From Natronosporangium hydrolyticum (GTDB taxonomy: Bacteria > Actinomycetota > Actinomycetes > Mycobacteriales > Micromonosporaceae): 64,000 bases of DNA. Positions 43,322 through 51,684 of this stretch are shown piece after piece (the stretch's first letter is position 1; each line of letters begins with the position of its first letter). Position numbers and translations under genes: made by a program. A model generated the notes under the pieces. It was not told the DNA's origin. It saw nothing but the letters and a program-made list of their open reading frames with translations, and did no database searches. The DNA lies in the NCBI RefSeq assembly GCF_016925615.1, contig NZ_CP070499.1:310001-374000 (forward strand). The letters run 5' to 3'.

Positions 43322-43951
43322 ATGGTGAGATGGCGTCGCTACCGGCCGGACGATGGGTTCTACGAGCTGTTCACCCGCTCGGCGCAGAACCTGGTGACCG
43401 GTGCGCACCTGCTAGCTGAGCTGGCGCTGCCCGGGGTCGATGTGCAGTCCGTCAGCGAGCGGCTGGTGGAGCTGGAGCACGACAGCGACCAGATCGCGCA
43501 CGAGATCTACAACAAGATCAATTCGACCCGTCGGCCGCCGCTGGACCGGGCCGACATCTACCGCCTCGGTTCCACGCTGGACGATGTGATGGACCATCTC
43601 GAGGCGGCCGGCACCCTGGTCTACCTCTACGGCCTGACCAAGCTGCCGGCGTTGCCGCGCGAGATCCACGAGCTGGTGGACGCGCTCACCCAGCAGGCCG
43701 AGCTGACCGCGGCGGCGATGCCGCGGCTGCGCACCATGCGGGAGCTGCGCGAGTACTGGATAGAGTGCAATCGCTTGGAGAACGAAGGCGATCGGGCCTA
43801 CCGGATGCTGCTGGTGCGGCTGTTCTCCGGTGAGTACGACGCGCTGACGGTGTTGAAGATGAAGGAGGTCGCCGATGAGCTGGAGGCGGCCTGCGACGCC
43901 TTCGAACACGTCGCCAACATCGTCGAGACGATCGCGGTCAAGCGGGCCTGA
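43322..43951 (+). CDS. DUF47 family PhoU-like protein
   Basis: 209 residues, all helical. RRYRPDDGFYELFTRSAQNL opens it; LVELEHDSDQIAHEIYNKIN and CNRLENEGDRAYRMLLVRLF carry the paired E..xD metal-binding motifs of the PhoU/DUF47 fold. DUF47 proteins usually sit beside a Pit phosphate transporter and regulate it; here the gene follows ppk2 with six bases between, and no pit gene is in the window. The pairing suggests control of polyphosphate or phosphate uptake. Confidence 0.88.
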   Translation: MVRWRRYRPDDGFYELFTRSAQNLVTGAHLLAELALPGVDVQSVSERLVELEHDSDQIAHEIYNKINSTRRPPLDRADIYRLGSTLDDVMDHLEAAGTLVYLYGLTKLPALPREIHELVDALTQQAELTAAAMPRLRTMRELREYWIECNRLENEGDRAYRMLLVRLFSGEYDALTVLKMKEVADELEAACDAFEHVANIVETIAVKRA

Positions 43952-43978
43952 CGGCCCGGCTGAGGCAGACTGGTGCGC

Positions 43979-44647
43979 ATGAGTAACGAAGCGTGGAGCG
44001 CAGTTGACGAGTACCTGAGCGACCTGCTGGTCCCGGCGGAGCCGGTGCTGACCGACGGGCTGGCCGCCAGCCGGGCGGCCGGGCTGCCGGCGATCGAGGT
44101 CGCGCCCAATCAGGGCAAACTGCTGATGTTGCTGGCTCAGATCCAGGGCGCCACCCGGGTGCTGGAGCTGGGCACGCTCGGTGGCTACAGCACTACCTGG
44201 CTGGCCCGCGGGGTGGGTGCCGCCGGTCGGGTGGTGACGCTGGAGGCCGCCCCGGAGCACGCCGAGGTGGCTCGGCAGAACCTCGACCGCGCCGATCTGG
44301 CCGACCGGGTGGAGATCCGGGTCGGGGCGGCGCTGACGACGTTGGCGGCGATGGTCCAGGCCGGGGAGCCGCCGTTCGACCTGATCTTCATCGACGCCGA
44401 CAAGGCCAACTACCCGCAGTATCTAGAGTGGACGATGCGGTTGACCCGGCCGGGCAGCGTGATCGTGGCCGACAACGTGGTCCGGCAGGGGCGGATCCTC
44501 GATGCGGCCAGCGACGACGAAAATGTCCGCGGCGCCCGGGACTTCCTGGCCCGGGTCGCGGCCGAGCCCAGGCTGTCCGCGACCACACTGCAGACCGTCG
44601 GCGTAAAGGGGTGGGACGGGCTCACCATCGCCCGGGTCACCGGCTGA
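43979..44647 (+). CDS. O-methyltransferase family 3 (CCoAOMT-like)
   Basis: About 222 residues. The SAM site is VLELGTLGGYSTTWLARGVG, VVTLEAAPEHAEVARQNLDR, and DLIFIDADKANYPQYLEWTM holds metal-binding Asp residues of the cation-dependent class; IVADNVVRQGRI follows. It methylates catechol-like or other hydroxyl groups. The GTG two codons earlier is an alternative start. It stands alone 27 bases after the DUF47 gene; substrate unknown. Confidence 0.9.
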   Translation: MSNEAWSAVDEYLSDLLVPAEPVLTDGLAASRAAGLPAIEVAPNQGKLLMLLAQIQGATRVLELGTLGGYSTTWLARGVGAAGRVVTLEAAPEHAEVARQNLDRADLADRVEIRVGAALTTLAAMVQAGEPPFDLIFIDADKANYPQYLEWTMRLTRPGSVIVADNVVRQGRILDAASDDENVRGARDFLARVAAEPRLSATTLQTVGVKGWDGLTIARVTG

Positions 44648-44790
44648 CCGGCGGTCCGCACCGCGGGGCACCCCACCGCCGTCGATATGACTAAACCGGC
44701 ATGGTTGACAACTTGTAGTGACCGGGCGATTGCTGCTGCACTTGACCTATCCGCGGGTCCACCCTCGACCCGTCACCCCCGGAGGTCACC

Positions 44791-46677
44791 ATGCAGCTTC
44801 CCACCCCCCGACTCCTGAGTGTCCCCATCCGGCGTCGGCTGGCCGGCCTGGTCGCCGTCGTCCTCACCGCCACCGGCGCCCTGGCCGCCACCCCCGCCGG
44901 GGCCAGCCCCGCCGACGAGACCGCCGACCCGGGCACCGCCCAGTATCTGGTGACCGGCCCGCAGACCTTCGACGATGTCGACGCGGTCGCCGCCACCGGC
45001 GCGGCGGTCGACGAGGTCGATCGGGGCAAGGTCTTCGTCACCGCCACCCCGGCGGAAGTGCAGGCGATCCGGGCCCTCGGCTTCGCACCGGAACGGGTGC
45101 CGTCCGTTACCCCGGCACCCGGCTACCCGGAGAACTACCCGCCCGGTTACGGCAACTACCACACCTATGCCGAACTGAACTCGGTCGTCGACGACCTGGT
45201 CGCCGCCCACCCCACGATCGCGCAACGGCACAGCTACGGCACCTCCCACGAGGGGCGGGACCTGATCGCGATGAAGATCTCCAGCCCGGTGGGCCAGGAC
45301 CTGGGCAAGCCCGAGGTGCTGCTCAGCGCGGGCATGCACGCCCGCGAACACCTGACCGTGGAGATGGCGATCTATCTGATGCGGATGTTCACCGAAGAGT
45401 ACGGGGTGGACCCGCAGATCACCGACCTGGTGGACAACCGGGTCATCTGGATCATGCCGCAGGTCAACCCGGACGGCGGCGAGTGGGACATCGCCACCGG
45501 GTCGTTCCGGTCCTGGCGGAAGAACCGGCAACCTAATCCGGGCACCTCCGCCGTCGGCACCGACCTCAACCGCAACTTCGGCCACCAGTGGGGCGGCAGC
45601 GGCTCCTCCGGCTCACCCAGCTCGGCGACGTACCGCGGCTCGGCGCCCTTCTCCGCCCCCGAGGCAGAGGCCTACCGGCAGTTCGTACTCAGCCGGATCG
45701 TCGACGGCGAGCAGCGGATCACCATGAACATCGACTTCCACACCTACTCCGAGCTGGTGCTCTGGCCGTACGGCTACACCAGCGCGAGCCTGGCGCCCGG
45801 CCTGAACGCGGACGCCCGGGACACCTTCCAGGCCATCGGCGCGGAGATGGCGGGCAGCAACGGCTACCAGCCGATGCAGGCCTCACAGCTCTACGTCGCC
45901 TCCGGGGTCAGCATCGACTGGATGTGGGCCAACCAGGGCATCTTCGCTTACACCTTCGAGATGTTTCCGGCCAGCGCCAGCGGTGGTGGCTTCTACCCAC
46001 CCGACAGCGTCATTCCGGCCGAGACTGCGCGCAACCGGGACGCGGTACTGCTGCTGACCGAGTACGCCGACTGTCCCTGGCGGGCGATCAACAAGGAGGA
46101 CGAGTACTGCGACTCGGGTAACGGCGGTGGGGGTCAGGTGCTCTTCGCCGACGACTTCACCACCAGCACCGGCTGGACCCGCGACCCGGCCGGCACCGAC
46201 ACCGCCACTGCTGGCCAGTGGGAGCGGGCGGCGCCGCAGGCGACCAGCTGGAACGGCCTGCCGCTGCAGCTGGGGACCCCGGTCGCCGGCGGCCAGATGC
46301 TGGTCACCGGGGCCGCCGCGGGCAACAGCCCCGGCGACCACGATGTCGACGACGGGGTGACCACCACCCGCTCGCCGGTGATCTCGCTGCCGGCGCAGGG
46401 CGCGGCGACCCTGACCTTCTCGTGGTACCTGGCGCACCTCAACAACTCTGGCCCGGACGACTACTTCCGGGTGAGCGTCCAGCACAACGGCGGCACGACC
46501 GTGGTGCTGAACCAGGCGGGCGCGGCGACCAACCGGCCGGCGGCCTGGTCGCAGGCGACGGTCGACCTGTCCGCGTACGCGGGGCAGAACATCCGGATTC
46601 TGGTCCAGGCGGCGGATGAGGGCGCGCCAAGCCTGGTCGAGGCCGGCTTCGACAACATCCAGGTCACCGTCTCCTAA
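44791..46677 (+). CDS. secreted M14 zinc carboxypeptidase
   Basis: 628 residues. A signal peptide (basic start, hydrophobic LAGLVAVVLTATGALAA, ATPAGAS cleavage region) is followed by a propeptide. The peptidase domain has zinc ligands His183 and Glu186 in GMHAREH and His317 in DFHTYSE, with catalytic Glu390 in YTFEMFP. DLNRNFGHQWG holds the substrate-binding Arg. From about 448, a beta-sandwich domain (VLFADDFTTSTGWTRDPAGT onward) of about 180 residues follows, as in other actinobacterial secreted hydrolases. It degrades extracellular peptides. A GGAGG site precedes the ATG. Confidence 0.93.
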   Translation: MQLPTPRLLSVPIRRRLAGLVAVVLTATGALAATPAGASPADETADPGTAQYLVTGPQTFDDVDAVAATGAAVDEVDRGKVFVTATPAEVQAIRALGFAPERVPSVTPAPGYPENYPPGYGNYHTYAELNSVVDDLVAAHPTIAQRHSYGTSHEGRDLIAMKISSPVGQDLGKPEVLLSAGMHAREHLTVEMAIYLMRMFTEEYGVDPQITDLVDNRVIWIMPQVNPDGGEWDIATGSFRSWRKNRQPNPGTSAVGTDLNRNFGHQWGGSGSSGSPSSATYRGSAPFSAPEAEAYRQFVLSRIVDGEQRITMNIDFHTYSELVLWPYGYTSASLAPGLNADARDTFQAIGAEMAGSNGYQPMQASQLYVASGVSIDWMWANQGIFAYTFEMFPASASGGGFYPPDSVIPAETARNRDAVLLLTEYADCPWRAINKEDEYCDSGNGGGGQVLFADDFTTSTGWTRDPAGTDTATAGQWERAAPQATSWNGLPLQLGTPVAGGQMLVTGAAAGNSPGDHDVDDGVTTTRSPVISLPAQGAATLTFSWYLAHLNNSGPDDYFRVSVQHNGGTTVVLNQAGAATNRPAAWSQATVDLSAYAGQNIRILVQAADEGAPSLVEAGFDNIQVTVS

Positions 46678-46712
46678 CCGCCCGCCGTCTTCCGCGCTGC
46701 GCTTACCCGCGC

Positions 46713-46769
46713 TGATCATGGACTTAGGTACATGAACAGGCCCCGTTCATGTACCTAAGTCCATGATCA
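46713..46769. repeat. GATCATG palindromic element, copy 4 (perfect hairpin)
   Basis: Exact 25-bp inverted arms at 46713-46737 and 46745-46769 around a 7-base loop (AGGCCCC); the left arm starts TGATCATGGACTTAGGTAC. It lies 36 bases after the carboxypeptidase stop and could terminate its transcription. The most symmetric copy of the family. Confidence 0.9.
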
Positions 46770-46903
46770 ACACGAGGGTGCCCGCGGGCGGAGCACCGGT
46801 CGGAGCCAGCTTCTGCGGCGACGGCCGTGGCGCTGGCCGTGCCGCGATCGTTGTCTTCCGGGGTGGCGCGGCAAGTGCGGCACCAGACCGGGCAGGGGCT
46901 GAC

Positions 46904-47779
46904 ATGACCATCGCGGTGACCGGCGCCACCGGGCAGCTGGGCCGGCGGGTCGTCGCCGCGCTGCTGGCCCAGGGCGTACCCGCCGACGGGATCGTCGCCG
47001 CAGTACGGGATCCGGCGCGGGCGGCCGAGTTCGCCGAGCATGGGGTGCAGGTCCGGCAGGCGGACTACGACCGGCCGGAGACGCTCGCCACCGCGTTCGC
47101 GGATGTCCGGCGGCTGCTACTGATCTCCGCTAACGATCCGAGCCGGCGGATGACCCAACATCTGCACGTCGTCAGTGCGGCCGTCGACCACGCAGTGGAG
47201 CTCTTCGCGTACACCAGTGCCTTGCACGCCCAGCGCAACCCGATGCTGATCGCGGCCGACCACCGCGCCACCGAGTTGCTGATCGCCGAGTCCGGGCTGC
47301 GGCACGTGGTGTTGCGCAACGGCTGGTACACCGAGAACTACACGCAGAACCTGGCCGAGGTGACCTCCTCCGGGGTCCTGCCCGGCTGCGCCCGCGACGG
47401 CGAGATCGCCGCCGCTCCCCGCGCCGACTACGCCGCGGCAGCGGCGGCGGTGCTGACCGACCCGCCGGCCGACGACACAATCTACGAGCTGGGCGGCGAC
47501 GAACCGTTCACGATGGCGCAGCTCGCCGACGAGATCGGCCGGCAGGCCGGCAGCCAGGTCGTCTACCAGGATCTGCCGGTCCGGGAATACGTCGCGACCC
47601 TGGCGGGCCAGGGGATGCCGGAGCCGCAGGCGATGCTGATCGCCGACTCGGACCTGAACGTGGCCCGCGGCTACCTCACCACCGACAGCGGCGATCTGCG
47701 CCGGTTGCTGGGGCGACCGACCACCCCGCTGGCCGAGGTCCTCGCCGCCGCTCAGATGGTTCAAGGTCAAGGTGAGTAA
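46904..47779 (+). CDS. NmrA-like NAD(P)-binding protein (QOR2-type quinone reductase)
   Basis: 291 residues. The Rossmann motif IAVTGATGQLGRRVVAALLA, LLISANDPSRRMTQHLHVV, TELLIAESGLRHVVLRNGWY and TDYELGGDEPF-like features fit the atypical SDR NmrA/QOR2 group. It likely reduces quinones with NADPH. The ATG at 46904 is chosen; an in-frame ATG at 46763 would start inside the palindrome copy 4 and give a non-family N-terminus. Its last codons form the left arm of a 14-bp hairpin. Confidence 0.87.
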   Translation: MTIAVTGATGQLGRRVVAALLAQGVPADGIVAAVRDPARAAEFAEHGVQVRQADYDRPETLATAFADVRRLLLISANDPSRRMTQHLHVVSAAVDHAVELFAYTSALHAQRNPMLIAADHRATELLIAESGLRHVVLRNGWYTENYTQNLAEVTSSGVLPGCARDGEIAAAPRADYAAAAAAVLTDPPADDTIYELGGDEPFTMAQLADEIGRQAGSQVVYQDLPVREYVATLAGQGMPEPQAMLIADSDLNVARGYLTTDSGDLRRLLGRPTTPLAEVLAAAQMVQGQGE

Positions 47780-47826
47780 CTGGTCGTGGGGCAGCCAGAT
47801 CTTCACCTTGACCTTGCAGCCCACCA
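47762..47826 (+). terminator. 14-bp perfect inverted repeat at the end of the NmrA gene
   Basis: CAAGGTCAAGGTGA (47762-47775) and TCACCTTGACCTTG (47813-47826) are exact inverses; CTGG and CCAG pair again inside. The left arm includes the last codons before the TAA at 47777-47779. Probably a terminator; a direct repeat AAGGTCAAGGT within the arm could instead be a regulator site. Confidence 0.55.
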
Positions 47827-47919
47827 ACGGCGGAAGTCGGGGAGCCCGGCACCGTATGATCAAGCCGGCCAGGGCGCCCGGGCCGGTGGGCGCCGCCGAC
47901 CGGGAGGAGCGCTCGCGGC

Positions 47920-48771
47920 GTGCGGTTACATGTGGGTTGCGCGATGTGGACACACAAGTCGTGGCACGGTCGCTACGTCGCCCATCCGCTGCCCTCGACC
48001 GAGCGGCTGCAGGCGTACGCCAGCTGGTGCAACGCGGTCGAGGGCAACACCACGTTCTACGCGACACCCAGCCGGGAGACCGTGGTCACCTGGGCGCGGC
48101 AGACCGACCCGGAGTTCCGGTTCGTCGTCAAGCTGCCGAAGGCCATCACCCACGAACGGCGGCTCACCGATGTCGAAGCCGAGTTAGCCACCTTCCTGGC
48201 CGCGATCGAACCGCTCGGCCCGCGTACTCACGCGTTGTGGATTCAGCTCCCGGGCTCGTTCGCCCCCGGCGACGTTCCGGCGCTGGCCGGCTTCCTGCGC
48301 CGGCTGCCCAGCAACTACCGGTACGCGGTGGAGGTCCGCCACCGCGACTTCTTCGTCGAACCGCGCGCCGCCCAGCTGCTGGAACGGGCGCTCGCGGCCA
48401 CGTCGACGGAGTGGATCCCGTTCGACACCACGGTGTTCTTCGCCCAGCCGCCGACGAGTGACGAGGAGCGGGAGGCCTGGACGAAGAAGCCGCGGCTGCC
48501 GCTGCGGGCGGATGCGCTGACCGACCGGCCGGTCGTCCGGTACCTCGGCCGCGACGATGCGACCGCGACGGTCGAGGGTTGGCAGCGGTGGGTCGCGGTG
48601 GTGGCCGGGTGGTTGCGTGAGGGCCGCTCGCCGACTGTCTTCATCCACACCCCGGACAACGCCGAGGCCCCGGAGCTGGCCCGCCGCTTCTACGACGAGG
48701 TCCGCGCCCGGGTACCCGAACTGGACCCGCTCCCCGAGCCGCTCCCCGCCCACCCCGCCACCCTCTTCTAA
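47920..48771 (+). CDS. DUF72 domain protein (YecE-like)
   Basis: 283 residues from a GTG with GGGAGGAG upstream. VGCAMWTHKSWHGRYVAHPL, YASWCNAVEGNTTFYATPSR, FVVKLPKAITHERRL and YAVEVRHRDFF follow the DUF72 TIM-barrel pattern, with the Glu-Asn-Thr-Thr-Phe-Tyr motif intact. Function unknown; relatives have been proposed to act with Fe-S clusters or nucleic acids, without firm evidence. A stretch FFAQPPTSDEEREAWTKKPR is an insertion before the last strands. Monocistronic. Confidence 0.88.
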   Translation: MRLHVGCAMWTHKSWHGRYVAHPLPSTERLQAYASWCNAVEGNTTFYATPSRETVVTWARQTDPEFRFVVKLPKAITHERRLTDVEAELATFLAAIEPLGPRTHALWIQLPGSFAPGDVPALAGFLRRLPSNYRYAVEVRHRDFFVEPRAAQLLERALAATSTEWIPFDTTVFFAQPPTSDEEREAWTKKPRLPLRADALTDRPVVRYLGRDDATATVEGWQRWVAVVAGWLREGRSPTVFIHTPDNAEAPELARRFYDEVRARVPELDPLPEPLPAHPATLF

Positions 48772-48788
48772 CCGGGCCACTTCCGGGC

Positions 48789-48847
48789 TTGATCATGGAC
48801 CTAGGTACATGGTCCGGGGCAATTCAGGTCCCTAACCCCATGGTCAA
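48789..48847. repeat. GATCATG palindromic element, copy 5
   Basis: 59 bases from TTGATCATGGACCTAGGTAC to CCCTAACCCCATGGTCAA. It differs at one base from copy 6 (49804-49862). The two lie as direct repeats on either side of the hydrolase gene, 1015 bases apart start to start. Confidence 0.9.
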
Positions 48848-48886
48848 CCGGCGCGAGTGGGTGCCGATCGTGCCATCATCAGCGCC

Positions 48887-49807
48887 ATGTCACGCCATGC
48901 AGGAACCAGGAGTTCGAGCCGGGGCGCCGCCGCCTTCGGTGAGTTCCTCGGCCCCTGGCCGGAGTCGGTGCCGCTTGCGCCCGAACGCCTGGAGCAGGTG
49001 GACTGCGGTCGCTACGTGCGGGAGAAGGTCAGCTACGCGGTGACTGCCGAGCACCGGGTCTCGGCCTACATCTGCGTTCCCAAGGGCGCTCCCGGGCCGG
49101 TGCCCGCGGTCTTCTGCCACCATCAGCACGCCGCGCGCTTCGACCTTGGCAAGAGCGAGGTGGTGGGCCTGGCAGGCGACCCAGACCAGGCGTACGCCCA
49201 CGAATTGGCAGCAGCGGGTTTCATCACCATCGCCCCCGACGCCATCGGCTTCGAGGAGCGGAACTGGAGCCCGGACCGTTCCGCCAACGTCTCGTGGTTC
49301 GAGTCGGCCACCCGCCTGGTGCAGGGGCAGACGTTACTCACCGCGTGCCTGCACGACATCTCGGTCGGGATCGACTACCTGATGTCGCGGGCGGATGTGG
49401 ACCCGCAGCGGGTCGGGTTCATCGGTCACTCGTACGGCGGGCGGATGGCGCTGTGGGCTCCGGCCTTCGACCACCGCATCATTGCCGCGGTGTCCCACTG
49501 TGGATGCATCCCGTTTCGTGACTCGTACACCCATGACACGGGTCTGCAAGCGGAGTTCGTGATCCCGGGCTTCGCCGCGGCGAACGATCTCGAGGACGTG
49601 ATCGCCCAGTTTGGCGAATCCGCAGCATTGCTCATCTCTGCGGGCACGGCGGACAAGTGGAGCCGCAGCGCGGTGGAGCTGTTTACCAGCGCGAGGGAAA
49701 CCCTCGGCGACCGGGTTGAGTTCGCACACTACGACGCGGGGCATGTCTTCACGCCGGAGATGCGCGCCCGTGCCTACGCATTTCTGCGAGCCCACACCAA
49801 GAGTTGA
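48887..49807 (+). CDS. alpha/beta hydrolase, dienelactone-hydrolase/acetylxylan-esterase-like
   Basis: 306 residues from the ATG at 48887. VPAVFCHHQHAARFDLGKSE near the oxyanion hole, the nucleophile elbow VGFIGHSYGGRMALWAP, an LLISAGTADKWS acid region and AGHVFTPE with the catalytic histidine make a complete Ser-Asp-His triad. A TIAPDAIGFEERNW segment suggests a carbohydrate-esterase-7/abhydrolase-type lid. The TGA stop lies inside palindrome copy 6, and copy 5 lies just upstream. Substrate unknown, probably an ester. Confidence 0.88.
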   Translation: MSRHAGTRSSSRGAAAFGEFLGPWPESVPLAPERLEQVDCGRYVREKVSYAVTAEHRVSAYICVPKGAPGPVPAVFCHHQHAARFDLGKSEVVGLAGDPDQAYAHELAAAGFITIAPDAIGFEERNWSPDRSANVSWFESATRLVQGQTLLTACLHDISVGIDYLMSRADVDPQRVGFIGHSYGGRMALWAPAFDHRIIAAVSHCGCIPFRDSYTHDTGLQAEFVIPGFAAANDLEDVIAQFGESAALLISAGTADKWSRSAVELFTSARETLGDRVEFAHYDAGHVFTPEMRARAYAFLRAHTKS

Positions 49808-49862
49808 TCATGGACCTAGGTACATGGTCCGGGGCAATTCAGGTCCCTAACCCCATGATCAA
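49804..49862. repeat. GATCATG palindromic element, copy 6, carrying both convergent stop codons
   Basis: 59 bases from TTGATCATGGACCTAGGTAC to CCCTAACCCCATGATCAA. The plus-strand TGA at 49805-49807 ends the hydrolase and the minus-strand TGA at 49861-49859 ends the membrane protein gene, so the symmetrical TTGATCA ends serve as stop codons in both directions. Confidence 0.92.
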
Positions 49863-50440
49863 CGCCAGGGGGAACGCCAGGGGGAACGCCAGGGGAGCAG
49901 GTGGGCGAGGAGCAGCTTGATGAGTAGCACCGGGGCGAACCAGGCCAGTGCGGTCGGAATGTCGGCCAGCGCAGTCAGCACCGTGACCCCGAGTACGGTG
50001 GCGGCGAACCCGACCGGCCGCCGCAGCTCCGACGGCGCGACGAGCACCAGGACCGCGCCCGCGACCGCCACCGCGTACACCGCCGTGGCCGCCGTCCACC
50101 CGAACCCGGGCACGGTCGCCGCGAGCAGGAACGGCTGACCGTGGGCGGCGACGAACCCGAGCTGGTGGGTGCGGGTGCGGCCGGGCCGGTGCCACCACCG
50201 CTGCGCCGACCCGGTGGCGTTGGCGACCGCCCCGCCCACCGCGTCGACCGCCACCAGCGTGATCACCAGCAGCGCCAGCGCCGGTAGACCGGCCGTCGCC
50301 GCCAACGCCAGCGCGAGGCCGCCGCCGGCGACCGCTGCGAGGTAGGTGATGGCGCGTTCGCCGCCGGTCGCTTGTGGGGCGACCAGGAAGGCGTCGATCC
50401 GGGCGAGGCCGGCCGGGGCGGGGGAGGCCGGGGCCGTCAC
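49859..50440 (-). CDS. small integral membrane protein, unknown function
   Basis: 193 residues with about six hydrophobic helices (for example AITYLAAVAGGGLALALAAT and LPALALLVITLVAVDAVGG), then TRTHQLGFVAAHGQPFLLAA between helices and a final basic tail PWRSPWRSPWR made by a 12-bp repeat. The GTG at 50440 overlaps the TGA of the TetR gene (GTGA), so the pair is coupled. The protein is likely the regulator's target or partner. No characterised family recognised. Confidence 0.75.
   Translation of the reverse strand: MTAPASPAPAGLARIDAFLVAPQATGGERAITYLAAVAGGGLALALAATAGLPALALLVITLVAVDAVGGAVANATGSAQRWWHRPGRTRTHQLGFVAAHGQPFLLAATVPGFGWTAATAVYAVAVAGAVLVLVAPSELRRPVGFAATVLGVTVLTALADIPTALAWFAPVLLIKLLLAHLLPWRSPWRSPWR
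49861..49896. repeat. three 12-bp tandem repeats inside the end of a minus-strand gene
   Basis: AACGCCAGGGGG at 49861-49872 and 49873-49884, and AACGCCAGGGGA at 49885-49896. In the minus-strand gene it encodes the repeated tail PWRSPWRSPWR. Confidence 0.9.
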
Positions 50441-51033
50441 TTCGGTGCGTTCCGGAGTCCGTGCTGGCACAGGTCGATCAGCGGGTCGGCCAGCTCATCG
50501 ATCGGCAGCTGCGGGTCGACCAGCCATTGCAGCAGGCAGCCTTCCACTGCCCCGACCACCACCGCCGCGTACGCCTCAGTGGCGGGGGTCCGGAGGTCGC
50601 CGCCGGCCGCGGCCTGCTGGAGCAGGTCGGTGACGGTGGCGCGGTAATCCTGGTAGACGGTGGCGATCTCAAGCCGTGGCAGGTTTTGGATGCCGGCGGC
50701 CCAGAAGTCGACCAACAGTCGGGTCCGCTGCGGGTCGCTCGACACGAGTGCGAGCACCGACCGGATCAGCGTCTCCAGTCGGGTCAGCGGGGCGCCGGGG
50801 TCGGCGGCGGCCGCGGCCAGGATCTCGCGGGAGCGTTCCGCGTAGGCGGCGAAGGCGGCTGTCAGGATCGCCTCGCGGCTGTCGAAGTAGAGGTAGACGC
50901 TGCCTTTGGCGACGCCTGCCGCGGCGGCGATCTCGTCCACCCTGGTCGCGGCGAACCCCTTCTCCGCGAAGACCTGCACGGCCGCGGCGAGGATCTGCTC
51001 CCGCCGGGCTGCCCGGTCCACCTGTCTCGGCAT
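50437..51033 (-). CDS. TetR-family transcriptional regulator
   Basis: 198 residues. RREQILAAAVQVFAEKGFAA, TRVDEIAAAAGVAKGSVYLYFDS is the TetR helix-turn-helix; the remainder is the ligand-binding helical domain. A TGACTGACTGGTCAGTCA palindrome sits 15 bases before its ATG and is probably its own operator. It overlaps the membrane gene downstream, which is likely under its control. Ligand unknown. Confidence 0.93.
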   Translation of the reverse strand: MPRQVDRAARREQILAAAVQVFAEKGFAATRVDEIAAAAGVAKGSVYLYFDSREAILTAAFAAYAERSREILAAAAADPGAPLTRLETLIRSVLALVSSDPQRTRLLVDFWAAGIQNLPRLEIATVYQDYRATVTDLLQQAAAGGDLRTPATEAYAAVVVGAVEGCLLQWLVDPQLPIDELADPLIDLCQHGLRNAPK

Positions 51034-51048
51034 CGGTCGGCTCCTTTA

Positions 51049-51066
51049 TGACTGACTGGTCAGTCA
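51049..51066. promoter_or_regulatory. TetR operator palindrome
   Basis: TGACTGACTGGTCAGTCA is an 18-base dyad (TGACTGAC and GTCAGTCA around TG). It lies directly upstream of the TetR gene start at 51033, where autoregulation is expected. Confidence 0.75.
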
Positions 51067-51208
51067 ACAATATGCGGGTGAGACCGGATATCGCAAGCCG
51101 GGCCGGCAGTTGGCCTGACATCACCAGCGCCCGGCGCGGACAACTCGGTAGCGAGCCCGGGCTGCGAAGACCCGCACCTGCGGAAACTGTCGGCGGTACG
51201 CTGACGGA

Positions 51209-51634
51209 GTGTGGGAGATGGCAAGGGACGAGGCGATCGCGTTTCTCGCCGCCGGCACGCGTACGGGGAAGCTGGCGACCGCTTCACCGTCCGGCAACCC
51301 CCACGTGGCGCCGGTGTGGTTTCTGGTCGACGGCGAAGAGTTGGTCTTCGTCACCGGCAACGACAGCCGCAAGGGGCGTCACCTCCGCGCCAACCCGCGG
51401 GCGGCCCTCGCTGTCGACGGCGAGGCTTTCCCCTACACCTTTGTCACCGTCCGAGGCCCGGTACGGGTGACGCTCAGCCCCGCCGACCTGCTCGACTGGA
51501 ACACCCGGATCGCCGAGCGTTACGTGCCCGCGGACCGGGTCGACGAGTACGGAGCGCGCAACACCGGGCCGGACGAGCTGCTCTGCCGGCTGCGGATGGA
51601 GCGCGTCGTAGCCGTGGCCGAGATCGCCGACTAG
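51209..51634 (+). CDS. PPOX-class F420-dependent oxidoreductase
   Basis: 141 residues. The split-barrel flavin/deazaflavin fold is seen in AFLAAGTRTGKLATASPSGN, PHVAPVWFLVDGEELVFVTG and RKGRHLRANPRAALAVDGEA. Lys and Arg in NDSRKGRHL fit phosphate contacts for F420 or FMN. Members reduce small molecules with F420H2. GTG at 51209 or ATG three codons later. It is single; the next gene is 50 bases on. Confidence 0.88.
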   Translation: MWEMARDEAIAFLAAGTRTGKLATASPSGNPHVAPVWFLVDGEELVFVTGNDSRKGRHLRANPRAALAVDGEAFPYTFVTVRGPVRVTLSPADLLDWNTRIAERYVPADRVDEYGARNTGPDELLCRLRMERVVAVAEIAD

Positions 51635-51684
51635 CCCCCGGGCGGGGCCGAGGGCCCGGGCGGGGGCCGGCGTACGCTTTCGGG

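Noticed and set aside
46763..46903. NmrA start at 46763
   Set aside because: It begins inside the hairpin element copy 4 and adds 47 residues unlike the family.
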